Origin: Candidatus Scotarchaeum otlingeri
GTDB lineage: Archaea > Thermoproteota > Nitrososphaeria > Geothermarchaeales > JDFR-13
DNA: 64,000 nt
Reading direction: 5' to 3'
Assembly: GCA_002011075.2 (NCBI GenBank)
Contig: MTMA02000006.1
Location: forward strand, 1,604,599-1,668,598
Shown: positions 30,987 through 41,034 of the stretch, piece by piece
Layout: every line of letters starts with the position of its first letter
Position numbering within the stretch: position 1 is the first letter of the stretch
Program-made: the position numbers and the translations under genes
Notes under the pieces: model-generated
The model's input: the letters and a program-made list of their open reading frames with translations, nothing else
Databases searched by the model: none
Told to the model about the DNA's origin: nothing

Positions 30987-32276
30987 TTATCGTATTGTTT
31001 CTATCTCAAAATCTATTGGAAAACCTATTCGTTCGAATTTGTCCATGAAAATGTTCGGGTCAACAGCCTCCGGCGCAATTACTCCCGTTGGAACTTTCTT
31101 CTCGGCACATAATATTGCTCCTACGGCTGCCGGTAAGCCTACTTGTATTTTTGTGGTTCCAAATTTATTGTACAATTGGATTCTATCCTTAATGTCTATA
31201 GGTGGAATAAAATTTTTATAGATAAGTTTTTTCTTAACTGCTCCGTCATTATCTTCTCCTTCTGCCTCTATAACTATTATTTCACATATAATATTTGTCT
31301 CATCGGACGTGAGGCTCTCGATATCTTCATCAAGAAAATCGTGTACAGGTTGTCTGAGCAGTTTTAGAAGGACATCTCTAGGAATAATCTTACAATCACC
31401 TATTTCAATGGGTTCATTATTAGCAAAACCCAATTTAATTAGAGCCCATGCGATGATATCCGGTGGATTTTTATAATCTACATACCTTATCCCTTTATCT
31501 ATAAATTTTGGCAGGGTGATCGGCTCTTCATGATCTACAAATGTATTTAGACAATTGCCAACAGGCTCAGGAAAATGATATTCTTCTAATCCACTATATG
31601 GTTCTAAATGTTTGTAAATTCCATCTTGATATATTACTGGCTGTGTAGCTCTATAAAGAAAAGAGACTTCGGGGGACCACGAAGGTGAGATTATCTCTGT
31701 ATATTCAGCTATTGATTTAATTATCTCGGGAACATCGCCTTTTACTAGCTTAGTGCCCACTCTAAACTTTATCTTCGAAACCCGATTTAGCGTATCACAT
31801 AAATACCGAGCTAAGATATTGGATAATCCAGGAGTAGATCCGCATGATATAATAGCTGTTAGGTCCTTTTTCTCGAATTCAGGATCCAACTTCATCTGTT
31901 CTAGAACCATTTTATCAATTGAATATAACTCATAATTTGGTCCGCTAGCTGTATCTATATAGTGTGTTTGGGCATCTAATGCTGCTCTCATAAGAGTTAT
32001 ATTATATCGTGGCGGTGCGAGATTTATGAGCACATCCATATTTTTTAAAGAATTTATTACCTGGCTTTTATTACCTGCATCTATTTTGATCGCACTAAGC
32101 TTTTCACTCTTGATTTTATCTTTTACTTTATTAGCAAGCTTTATGTTAATATCGGCCAGAACTATCTTGTTTGCTTCCTCTAGTTTTGATAAAATAGATG
32201 CACATGCGGCGCCTTGCGCGCCAGCTCCTATAACTAGAAAGTTAAAGGCCATTCCTAACACCATTTCGGTAAGCAT
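30987..32276 (-). CDS. Saccharopine dehydrogenase-like oxidoreductase
   Basis: VIGAGAQGAACASILSKL; ALDAQTHYIDTASGP; ISCGSTPGLSNILARY. Confidence 0.85.
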   Translation of the reverse strand: MLTEMVLGMAFNFLVIGAGAQGAACASILSKLEEANKIVLADINIKLANKVKDKIKSEKLSAIKIDAGNKSQVINSLKNMDVLINLAPPRYNITLMRAALDAQTHYIDTASGPNYELYSIDKMVLEQMKLDPEFEKKDLTAIISCGSTPGLSNILARYLCDTLNRVSKIKFRVGTKLVKGDVPEIIKSIAEYTEIISPSWSPEVSFLYRATQPVIYQDGIYKHLEPYSGLEEYHFPEPVGNCLNTFVDHEEPITLPKFIDKGIRYVDYKNPPDIIAWALIKLGFANNEPIEIGDCKIIPRDVLLKLLRQPVHDFLDEDIESLTSDETNIICEIIVIEAEGEDNDGAVKKKLIYKNFIPPIDIKDRIQLYNKFGTTKIQVGLPAAVGAILCAEKKVPTGVIAPEAVDPNIFMDKFERIGFPIDFEIETIR

Positions 32277-32452
32277 TTATAATTATAGTATAGCAGTATA
32301 ATCTAGATAATAATTTTGTATGGAAGAGTAATAAGTGTATGTTATATAGATATTAATTATAAAAAGATTGAGTTTCAAAAATTAGTTGATGTAAAAGATA
32401 GTAGAATAGTTTAAATCGTTGTAGTCTCAACAATTACTTTAGAGGGCATTTT

Positions 32453-33175
32453 ATGATAGTGCTTCCAGTCATTGATGTAATGAATGGAAAGGTTGTACGT
32501 GCAATCCGGGGTAACAGAAATATATATAGGCCTCTTTATTCTTGGCTCACTAATAACGCTGAACCAATAGAGTTAATTAATAATTTAATTAAGATAGGTT
32601 TTAGCAAATGCTACATAGCGGATTTAGATGGAATAAGAGGGATTCATAGAGATACTAAGCTATACAGCAATATAGCTAGAAAAATTTCGGTATATTTGGA
32701 CAGTGGAATTCAGAAGATAGAAGATATAAATATGCTTTTACAGACAGGCGTTTCTAGAGTTGTTATAGCCACAGAAACTATTTCTGATCTTAACATTATA
32801 TTCCGGTCGATTAAGATGTATGGAAGCAACAAAATCATAGTTAGCATCGATTATAAGAATAAAAGGATATTATCAGCATCTGAAAACATTGGAGCTCAAA
32901 ATCTAAAAAAATTCCTAGAAGAAATTAGAGATGCAGGTGTAAAAGACATTATATTTATAGATTTGGACAGGGTAGGTGGGCTTTGCGGAGTAGAGATTGG
33001 GCTTATAAGGGAATTAACCACTTTACCCTTTAACTTATATGTTGGCGGCGGGATTAGAGATATTAATGACATTATTTCTCTTGAAAATCTAGGGGTGTTC
33101 GGTGTATTAGTTGCCTCTGCACTTCACCTTAAAAAGATAACTATCAATGAACTCAGGAATTATGGATATATATAG
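32453..33175 (+). CDS. HisA-related TIM-barrel protein (proFAR isomerase-like, C1-metabolism-associated family)
   Basis: VLPVIDVMNGKVVRAIRGNR; YIADLDGI; FNLYVGGGIRDINDI. Confidence 0.85.
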   Translation: MIVLPVIDVMNGKVVRAIRGNRNIYRPLYSWLTNNAEPIELINNLIKIGFSKCYIADLDGIRGIHRDTKLYSNIARKISVYLDSGIQKIEDINMLLQTGVSRVVIATETISDLNIIFRSIKMYGSNKIIVSIDYKNKRILSASENIGAQNLKKFLEEIRDAGVKDIIFIDLDRVGGLCGVEIGLIRELTTLPFNLYVGGGIRDINDIISLENLGVFGVLVASALHLKKITINELRNYGYI

Positions 33176-33228
33176 TCTCTTTGCTACATTATTCTTCATC
33201 TAAATAAATATAATATTTTGGTGGTGAT

Positions 33229-35034
33229 ATGGATCCGTCGAAAGTTCTTTTTAATGAATTTAAAATTAATGATCTAATAGAATATGTATACAAATTAAGT
33301 AAGTTTCATAGAATTCAAGGAACTGATGAATTAGAGAGGGCTGGAGATTACATATTTAATTTATTAAAAGATGTTCAGGAAGGAAAAGTTACACTCCATA
33401 AGTATGATTATTATAAGCGTTATGGTGCGTTTGACCCAGTAGTGGGGTGGTCCGTCACTAATGGAGAACTGAGGATTATCAAGCCTAAAGAAGAGTTTTT
33501 ACATTCTTTTGATGAATCTAAGACATTTGTAGTTGCACATAGCCCGGGCGGGAAGGCTAGCGGGTCTGTTGTTTATATAAAAGATGGAGAAAACCCCTCT
33601 AGCTATAATGAAAAAGTAGGTGGGAAAATTATATTGACATATGGAGATCCCTATATTATATATAAAAATGCATTAGAATTCGGAGCCTTAGGAGTTATAC
33701 TCTATAAATATGAGGCTATTGAAAAGGGAGTTCCTTATATGGGTCTATTTCTATCGCCTGATGAAGCTAAATCCGCCAAGATTCCGATAGTTTCAATTTC
33801 ACGAAGTAATGCAAATAAGATTATTAACTGGATAAATAAGGGAATAGATGTGAAGGTTAGTATATCTGTCCAATCAAGTTATAGAGAATATGCTCAGATA
33901 CCTGTTATTACATACGAGGTAGGAACTGGAGATAGTGAGATACATTTATATGCTCATTATTGTCATCCTGCTAATACGATAAATGATAATGTTAGCGGAG
34001 CAGCCAGTTTACTAGTAGCCGCTTTAGCTATCGACGACTCGATTAAAAAAGGCCATATCGAGGTGCCTGATAAACATAAAATTAGGATAATATGGTTTCC
34101 TGAGTATGCAGGCTCATTAGCATATCTATCACAAGAAAAACCTCAAGTTTTGTTTAGTATTAATCTCGATATGATAGGGGAAAAACAGGAACTTACGGGA
34201 TCTACTATAAATTTCATAAGACCGCCACCTCAATTATTTCACCCTTATGAGGCTATATTATATCACATTATAAGAAAAAATATATCATGTAATACTCCAT
34301 ACTCTTCAGGCAAAAAAGTTTTATGCTATAAATTTGACTCAGCGCCATATAGTGCAGGTAGTGACCACGATATTTATATACATTATAAAGTCCCATCGGT
34401 AATGATTAACCAATGGCCCGATAAATTTTATCATAGTGATCTGGATACCATTGAAAAATTTGATGCTGTTCTTGCAAAACAAATAGCTGTATCCGCATTG
34501 ACAGCTGCATATATATCTTCAGTATCTAAATATGAGGATTATATCGGAAGATTGTCTAGAGCCTATTTTCATATCTATATTGGACAAGAAACGCTAGATA
34601 CTCCAACAAAACAAAAAAATGAGAGATATCAATATTTAGTGCATATGATTGGTAGAAGATTATTAGAGTATACTTCTCAAATGGAAATAAAAGAGATGAT
34701 AGAGGCCACGCCTTATATAACAATACCTGATGATGGAGAATACTATAGGTACATTGGTGAGCCCGGCGTCTTTCGCTTAAGATACATATATAATAAACTA
34801 GGATGGCATAGATATAGAGTCCTCAAAACCCTTATAGATGAAATGAAGTTTATGAATACTATTATTAGAAGTATAATTCCACTATACCTAGAAGAACCAC
34901 ATACACTGGAATGGTTAAGAAGAAAACTTTATTTAGATTTCGGAGTAGATGTAGACTACAATAAACTAAAGAAAATAATCAGCATACTCCAAGAATGCAA
35001 TCTAATTATAAAAACTGGTAAATTAAAGAAATAA
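33229..35034 (+). CDS. DUF4910/M28-type aminopeptidase with C-terminal helical/winged-helix region
   Basis: AHYCHPANTINDNVSGAASLLVAALAI; WFPEYAGSLAYL; DSAPYSAGSDHDIYIHYKVPSVMINQWPDKFYHSDLDTIEKFD. Confidence 0.8.
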   Translation: MDPSKVLFNEFKINDLIEYVYKLSKFHRIQGTDELERAGDYIFNLLKDVQEGKVTLHKYDYYKRYGAFDPVVGWSVTNGELRIIKPKEEFLHSFDESKTFVVAHSPGGKASGSVVYIKDGENPSSYNEKVGGKIILTYGDPYIIYKNALEFGALGVILYKYEAIEKGVPYMGLFLSPDEAKSAKIPIVSISRSNANKIINWINKGIDVKVSISVQSSYREYAQIPVITYEVGTGDSEIHLYAHYCHPANTINDNVSGAASLLVAALAIDDSIKKGHIEVPDKHKIRIIWFPEYAGSLAYLSQEKPQVLFSINLDMIGEKQELTGSTINFIRPPPQLFHPYEAILYHIIRKNISCNTPYSSGKKVLCYKFDSAPYSAGSDHDIYIHYKVPSVMINQWPDKFYHSDLDTIEKFDAVLAKQIAVSALTAAYISSVSKYEDYIGRLSRAYFHIYIGQETLDTPTKQKNERYQYLVHMIGRRLLEYTSQMEIKEMIEATPYITIPDDGEYYRYIGEPGVFRLRYIYNKLGWHRYRVLKTLIDEMKFMNTIIRSIIPLYLEEPHTLEWLRRKLYLDFGVDVDYNKLKKIISILQECNLIIKTGKLKK

Positions 35035-35090
35035 GTATTTTGAGTATTTATTTCCTTATTTAGTAGAGACAGTTTTACTATGGGGTTTTT

Positions 35091-36182
35091 ATGAATAGAA
35101 TTTTGGGATGGGATATCGGAGGGGCAAACCTCAAATTAACATACATATCTGGAAAAAATAATAAAATAATTGAATCCAAGATCCTTACTAAATATTTCCC
35201 TATTTGGAAAATGGGAAAAGAGAAATTATACTCTGCTTTAAAGGAGATGGTAAATAGTATAGGTGTAGACGATGTTGATGTGATTACAGCCACTATGACC
35301 GCTGAATTATCAGATGTGTACTTCTCTAAGAAGGAAGGTGTTCATCACATAATTAATATTTTATGCGATTTATTTGAAGAACAAAGACTCTTATTTTTAG
35401 ATGTCTACGGTAATTTATTAACACCCGAAACGGCTAAAGCAGAATATTTGACCGTCGCTGCCGCGAATTGGTATGCTATAGGGTGGCTAGCGGCACAATT
35501 TTCAGATAATTGTATAGCTATTGATATGGGTAGTACATCAACATCGGTAGTACCTGTATTGGGCGGAAAAGTTAGACCTAAAGGACTTAATGATCTAGAA
35601 AAATTAATGGTAGGAGAACTTATCTATACTGGCGCATTAAGAACAAACATTATTTCGTTAGTATCGCATCTACCATTTAAAGGGAAGTTGGTTCCTGTTT
35701 CTTCCGAGTATTTTGCACAGACTGGTGATATCCACTTGTTATTGGGAAATATATCTGAAAGAGACTATATTGTGGACACCCCGGATGGCAGAGGGATTAC
35801 ACGAAGAGAGGCTTCAGCAAGATTAGCCAGAGTAATATGTGGAGACTTAGAGGTTGTACCTAATGATGAAATTATAGAAATGGCCCGATACATATATCGA
35901 GCTCAAATCAGATATGTGGCAAAGGGATTATCAAGGTTTAAGAGAAACCATAATATCAACGAAGATATACCTGTTTATGTAATGGGATTGGGAGGTAATT
36001 TTGTTGTAGTACCTGCCCTAAAACAGGTAGGTTATAAGGACATCAGATTATTTTCTGATTATGTAGGTATTGAAGCATCTAGGGCAGCACCATCATTTGC
36101 CCTAGCCCTTATGGGTTTTGAACTGCTTGAGGGAGGAGATTCAATTGGATGCATTATTAAAAATAGGAGGAAGCTTGAGTAA
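35091..36182 (+). CDS. mfnF: MfnF-like / H4MPT-linked C1 transfer pathway protein (hydantoinase/ASKHA-related)
   Basis: ILGWDIGGANLKLTY; FLDVYGNLLTPETAKAEYLTVAAANWYAIGWLAAQ; IDMGSTSTSVVPVLGGKV. Confidence 0.8.
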   Translation: MNRILGWDIGGANLKLTYISGKNNKIIESKILTKYFPIWKMGKEKLYSALKEMVNSIGVDDVDVITATMTAELSDVYFSKKEGVHHIINILCDLFEEQRLLFLDVYGNLLTPETAKAEYLTVAAANWYAIGWLAAQFSDNCIAIDMGSTSTSVVPVLGGKVRPKGLNDLEKLMVGELIYTGALRTNIISLVSHLPFKGKLVPVSSEYFAQTGDIHLLLGNISERDYIVDTPDGRGITRREASARLARVICGDLEVVPNDEIIEMARYIYRAQIRYVAKGLSRFKRNHNINEDIPVYVMGLGGNFVVVPALKQVGYKDIRLFSDYVGIEASRAAPSFALALMGFELLEGGDSIGCIIKNRRKLE

Positions 36183-36786
36183 ATATCCAAAAAAACTTAA
36201 ACGTTTATGTGTCGAGATTAGTAAGCTAGTCGGTATAATAGATATTATCATAGTGCCTGGAGGTGGCGAATTTGCCGATCTAGTTAGGAAGCATTATGAG
36301 ACATTCGATATAACGCAAGAAACAGCGCATCAAATGGCTATAAGAGCTATGGATCAATATGGACTGTTATTAGCCGACATAACTCCTAACTCTGTTATGG
36401 TGGAATACATATATGAAGCATATGATGCTATCACTCAAAATAAAGTACCTATTTTACTTCCATACTCTCTTGTGAAAGACACACATGAACTAGAAGCCTC
36501 TTGGGATGTAACATCAGATAGCATCTCTCTATACCTAGCTTATATAATTGGATGTAAAAAGTTGATTTTGTTAAAAGATGTGGATGGGATATATGGAGAT
36601 GATGAACTTTTACAGACAGTTACTACTAAATGGTTAGCTGACCATCCCTCATGTATAGATAAGTATTTTCCTAAGCTATTGTCAAAAATGTATGTAGATA
36701 CGTATATTGTTAATGGTCTATATCCAGACCGCCTATTGGCCGCGTTACAGGAATTGCCGGCCATATATACACGGATAATAAAATGA
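36145..36786 (+). CDS. mfnE: Amino acid kinase family protein, MfnE-like
   Basis: LLKIGGSLSKYPKKLKR; VPGGGEFADLVRKHY; ASWDVTSDSISLYLAYIIGCKKLILLKDVDGIY. TTG start at 36145 with an upstream GGGAGGA. Confidence 0.8.
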   Translation: MDALLKIGGSLSKYPKKLKRLCVEISKLVGIIDIIIVPGGGEFADLVRKHYETFDITQETAHQMAIRAMDQYGLLLADITPNSVMVEYIYEAYDAITQNKVPILLPYSLVKDTHELEASWDVTSDSISLYLAYIIGCKKLILLKDVDGIYGDDELLQTVTTKWLADHPSCIDKYFPKLLSKMYVDTYIVNGLYPDRLLAALQELPAIYTRIIK

Positions 36787-36787
36787 A

Positions 36788-37504
36788 TCATAAATATTTC
36801 TTTATTTCTTCGTATAATCTTATTACTTTAGAAGGGTCGATACGTGCCTTAAGCCATTCATAATTATTGCATACACTTCTCCTAACCCCCATAATGTCCA
36901 CATCAAGCTGAATAAGTGTTTCTACATCATTAATACCCAGTCCTCCAGCTAAGGCGATGGTAAGATTATAATTGTGGCACTCTTTCACAATCCTTCTTAA
37001 TTCTTTAGCCTCTATAAAATCAAAGACACTACTACCCGACTTATTCTTGATATCAATTAGGACCCCTTCACATCCCGATTTATAACCTATCATAGGTAAT
37101 GTAAAGGGAGAGATAGAATTAATTTGCTGATAATCAGCATATGCACAAGCTATGACCTTGACATCATTGGACTCGTTTTTTACAGCTTCTACTATCCACT
37201 TCATGATATTAACAGCTTCATTGATGGTTCTAACTCCATATAATCCAGCCTTTATATAATTTACTTTTGTAGTGGCCATACCTAATGCAGCTAGGGCAGC
37301 AGTACCAGGTAAATATGGTAGGTCACCTATAGTCCCACTTATTTCTCGGCGGCCGTCTATAATTTCGACTATTTCCCTAACAAGGTTAGGATGACTAGCA
37401 CCTAAAGACCCCTCTTCTGGATTTTTTATATCAATTATATCGCATTTTGCCTTTAGAACAAGATGTGCTTCATCGATATCCCTAATACTAACTAAGAGCC
37501 TCAT
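36788..37504 (-). CDS. mfnB: (5-formylfuran-3-yl)methyl phosphate synthase
   Basis: MRLLVSIRDIDEAHLVLKAKCDIIDIKNPEEGSLGASHPNLVREI; ALAGGLGINDV. Confidence 0.92.
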   Translation of the reverse strand: MRLLVSIRDIDEAHLVLKAKCDIIDIKNPEEGSLGASHPNLVREIVEIIDGRREISGTIGDLPYLPGTAALAALGMATTKVNYIKAGLYGVRTINEAVNIMKWIVEAVKNESNDVKVIACAYADYQQINSISPFTLPMIGYKSGCEGVLIDIKNKSGSSVFDFIEAKELRRIVKECHNYNLTIALAGGLGINDVETLIQLDVDIMGVRRSVCNNYEWLKARIDPSKVIRLYEEIKKYL

Positions 37505-37541
37505 ATCTTACCAATAATTTTTAGCAACTTAGTTTTAATAA

Positions 37542-37563
37542 TCTAATGATATTCATCATTAGA
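37542..37563. promoter_or_regulatory. Palindrome TCTAATGAT-ATTC-ATCATTAGA in the divergent mfnB / SelW-like promoter region
   Basis: Perfect 9-bp arms, 4-nt spacer. Confidence 0.6.
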
Positions 37564-37629
37564 AATGGTTTAAATAGCATATATTAAAGTTAAATCATAG
37601 ATGCAAAAATTAATTTAATCTAGTGAAGT

Positions 37630-37887
37630 ATGATGGTAAAAGTCAAGATAGTAATTAAATACTGTGTTCCATGTGGGCATCTGCCAAAAGTAATAGAGCT
37701 CACGCGTGCGATTCTGAACAGCCTTGGGCAAGAGCTAAATAAAAATATTGAGTACTCTATAATTCCATGGGATGAAGGAGTCTTTGAAGTTTGGATTAAT
37801 AATGAGATAGTTTTTAGTAGAAAGGATGAAAAAAGGTTTCCTGAGCCTGATGAGATAGTCCAAGCAGTCAAAAACAGATGTGCATGA
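37630..37887 (+). CDS. SelT/SelW/SelH (Rdx)-like thioredoxin-fold protein, Cys form
   Basis: KIVIKYCVPCGHLPKVIELTRAIL; WDEGVFEVWINNEIVFSRKDEKRFPEPDEIVQAVK. Confidence 0.82.
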   Translation: MMVKVKIVIKYCVPCGHLPKVIELTRAILNSLGQELNKNIEYSIIPWDEGVFEVWINNEIVFSRKDEKRFPEPDEIVQAVKNRCA

Positions 37888-38011
37888 TAAACGTTTTCGA
37901 TATATATTTTATGTTAAAGTACCATTTTTATTTTTATCATAATAAGCAAAAATTTTCTTTCTTACTGATATATATTGTTTACTATTTAACTAACTACTTC
38001 CATATTAATGA

Positions 38012-38446
38012 TTGTGTGGTGAAAATTTATTGTCTATTGTTGGTAAAGAGAATGTTATCAATCGTGTTTCTGCACGTTTTGATGATGGATGGATTGTATT
38101 TCTGTCGTTGATAGGCCCGATGGAAGTAATGAAGAATTTACAAGAAAACATTTTTCCTGTAGATACTGATCTTGAGAAAGACTTTGAGGTTGCTGTTGCA
38201 AGAACAGCGGAACAATTAGCTATATTTTACATATTCAAGAATATCAGGAATTTAGATGATTATCTTAATAAAAAAGCTGAGGCAAGTGAGTTCCACGAGC
38301 TACTTAGCTCGCAATTTAAGAAGTTTAGAAATAAATCTGGTCTTTTTTTATTGATATACGAGGATCCTGAAACCGAAAATTATGTTTTAAGTGTTTCTGA
38401 CGATAAGAAAGTTATGGTTGATCTTTTATCTCAACTATTAACATAA
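38012..38446 (+). CDS. Hypothetical protein
   Basis: 144-aa ORF; no motif recognised. Confidence 0.55.
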   Translation: MCGENLLSIVGKENVINRVSARFDDGWIVFLSLIGPMEVMKNLQENIFPVDTDLEKDFEVAVARTAEQLAIFYIFKNIRNLDDYLNKKAEASEFHELLSSQFKKFRNKSGLFLLIYEDPETENYVLSVSDDKKVMVDLLSQLLT

Positions 38447-38485
38447 GTGTTGTTCATAATTATTATGTAATTCTTTGCATTCATA

Positions 38486-38953
38486 TTATCTTTTTTCTAC
38501 TATCCGCCAACGCTCTATTAAGAGCCGATCCCCATATTCTTTTTCTTTTATTCTTGTTAATTTATAACCAGCTTCTTCTAGAGCTGCGTGTAAAACCGGC
38601 GTCAATATTAAGCTTGGAACCATACCTGAGGTTCGGAGCTTTACATTCATATTCCAAGTTATCGGTTTCCTTATCGTTACTTCAATAATGTCATCACATA
38701 TCTCTTCAATTGTCATACTTTCTATGAAACCCATATTTTTGAAAAAATTTCCTATTTTGTCTAAGATAACCCTAGGAGGGTCTTCATTGGAAATACCCAT
38801 TTTATCCTTTAATTCGTCATACAATATCTTGCCACTATGCCAAACAATATCCCATGCCTCATCACCGATCTTTTGATAAATAGCTTTATAAAGAGCATAT
38901 ATAATTAAACTCGCAAATGGTTTATCAAGGGGCACAATTTTTTTCCTAGACAT
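38486..38953 (-). CDS. Hypothetical protein
   Basis: ORF 38486..38983; start at MSRKKIVPL plausible; no family recognised. Confidence 0.6.
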   Translation of the reverse strand: MSRKKIVPLDKPFASLIIYALYKAIYQKIGDEAWDIVWHSGKILYDELKDKMGISNEDPPRVILDKIGNFFKNMGFIESMTIEEICDDIIEVTIRKPITWNMNVKLRTSGMVPSLILTPVLHAALEEAGYKLTRIKEKEYGDRLLIERWRIVEKR

Positions 38954-38993
38954 AATTAAACTACCACCGGTAACTACTCCCAATATCGTTATA

Positions 38994-40430
38994 TTATAAA
39001 CCTATGATATAAAAGCGTAAATACAGTATTGCAACCGCCATTATAAAGCTGGGTACAGCAGTTATCACCCCTACTTTTACCCACTGCCTCATAGCAATTG
39101 TGCCTATTTTCCTTCTCTCTAATAAGCCCATAACCACTATAGACGCTGTTGCACCTACTGGGGTTAGCAAAGCCATAAAGACCCCACCAAAAAGTAACCC
39201 CCACCATAATGGAAAGATGTTGATGCCTACTTCAGCAATACTATGGACAACAGGTGAAAATGTCGCGACAGCCAGAACGTTGTCCATAACTGGACTTAAA
39301 AGGCCTACAATAATTGTGACCAATAGAAAAATTATATTATCATTTCCACCTGCTAAGTTAAATATATATCCAGCAATTAGATTAGTTATTCCGACAAGCT
39401 TCAATGTACCTACCGAAGCGAAGAAAGCCATAAAAAAAGTTAAAGTCCACCAGTCAACTTTATGTACAATAATATCATGTGCGTGATCTTTCTCGAATAA
39501 TAATGCTATACCAGAAAATATTAAAGGTATGGCGAGCAATATTGTCTCTGGTGAGATATACGCATTATATATATAGCCTAATAAATCTGCTATCTGCTTG
39601 TGAATAACTATTCCGCCTACTGTTCCTAAAAATATGAACCAGAGTTTCCTTAGTTGGTTAGGTTCTATCTGGTACCTAAGCTCCGATACCTCCTCTAACT
39701 TTACCTCTTTCATACCTTCTTGAAGGTCTTGAATATTTTCCTTAAACAGCTTTAGCATTATCCAGATAATGTAAATTGTTGCTAGTATAGTTATTGGGGT
39801 CGCCCATCTCAAGAAATCTGTCATTGTTAAATTTCCTTCAAATGCTACAATTATGGCTACAGGGTCACCTACAACTGTTGCACTTCCACCGATTATAGTG
39901 GTAAATGTAATTCCAAGTATGAGGTTTAACGGATCCGTATTATATAATCTGGCTATTTCCCAGGTCATCGCAGCCATGAATAATATTGCTGTTACTTCGT
40001 CAACTAACGCACTAAATACCGCGGACAAAGCCATTAATATGGCTACTAATCTATTAGCATTAGTACCTACTATTCGGATGATACGTATCGTAATATATTC
40101 AAAGAAGTGTGCTTCTTCCAGATAACCAATTATGGTCATCATCGCAATTAGAAAAATGATTATATCTATGTGTGCGAAGGCGATTAATGTTGATATGTCT
40201 AGTAATCCCAGCATCAGCAACATTGATACTCCTATTAACCCGAAAGGTAAACGTAGATTCCAATAAAGTAGTGTTCCTGCTATCAATGAGGCAAATACAG
40301 CTAGTGAGACTATCTGTCTTAAACTAAGTCCTGACAAAACACTGAGTATAATAATAACTGATAATACACCGAAATATATTATTTTCTTGTCGATTCTGAC
40401 CATCATGTTCACCTCTCTTAAAGAAATCAT
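38994..40430 (-). CDS. ArsB/NhaD-type ion transporter
   Basis: IALLFEKDHAHD; GDPVAIIVAFEGNLTMTDF; SPVMDNVLAVATFSPVV; about 11-12 TM. Confidence 0.85.
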   Translation of the reverse strand: MISLREVNMMVRIDKKIIYFGVLSVIIILSVLSGLSLRQIVSLAVFASLIAGTLLYWNLRLPFGLIGVSMLLMLGLLDISTLIAFAHIDIIIFLIAMMTIIGYLEEAHFFEYITIRIIRIVGTNANRLVAILMALSAVFSALVDEVTAILFMAAMTWEIARLYNTDPLNLILGITFTTIIGGSATVVGDPVAIIVAFEGNLTMTDFLRWATPITILATIYIIWIMLKLFKENIQDLQEGMKEVKLEEVSELRYQIEPNQLRKLWFIFLGTVGGIVIHKQIADLLGYIYNAYISPETILLAIPLIFSGIALLFEKDHAHDIIVHKVDWWTLTFFMAFFASVGTLKLVGITNLIAGYIFNLAGGNDNIIFLLVTIIVGLLSPVMDNVLAVATFSPVVHSIAEVGINIFPLWWGLLFGGVFMALLTPVGATASIVVMGLLERRKIGTIAMRQWVKVGVITAVPSFIMAVAILYLRFYIIGL

Positions 40431-40787
40431 GTTTATGGGTAGGCTTTATATTCTCTTAACAATATAATCTTTATATTATTGAGCGCAAGCATGTATATAT
40501 GCTATGATATATAAAAATCAATAAGTAAGTTATTATATTTCATAAAGATGCTCTAAGAATATGAGTAACTAGGGTAATTATAAAAAATTAACTTCTCAAT
40601 CTATATATGAAGTTATCTTTCTTATATATAATGAATTTATAATATCTATATTTGACTTAGATAATAGCTATATTATTCTCAGTATATAGTTATAAAAAAT
40701 ATAGTAATCTATCAAACAAGACCTTAGTTTTGTTTTTCGCAAAAATTTATTTATTATCTTAACGAAATATAAAATGAGGTGTAATAA

Positions 40788-40982
40788 ATGAATAAAGCCA
40801 TAATATTGTTGGTCCTAGTTTTAACACTGATGTTTTTGCCGACCGTCGTAAACGTAGCAGAAAACATACTAACAACAGTACTTCCCTCCTTTGTAAAAGT
40901 GCACCTACCAATAGCATTCGACGCATCTATACAAGGACCCGGTGGTGGAGACGAAATAGAAGACCCAGTATACCCGGCATAA
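40788..40982 (+). CDS. Small predicted secreted peptide precursor (64 aa)
   Basis: Strong SD GAGGTG upstream; MNKAIILLVLVLTLMFLPTVVNVA signal-like segment, then ENILTTVLPSFVKVHLPIAFDASIQGPGGGDEIEDPVYPA; a T-rich tract follows the stop. Confidence 0.65.
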   Translation: MNKAIILLVLVLTLMFLPTVVNVAENILTTVLPSFVKVHLPIAFDASIQGPGGGDEIEDPVYPA

Positions 40983-41034
40983 AAACCCCATAAACATTTT
41001 TTATATTCCATTTTTATTTTTATTATGAGCGAGT

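Noticed and set aside
40431-40787. Very AT-rich region with many TATA/ATAT stretches considered as a repeat array or replication origin
   Set aside because: No periodic repeat unit, ORB-like motif or adjacent orc1/cdc6 gene; simplest reading is promoter/intergenic DNA.
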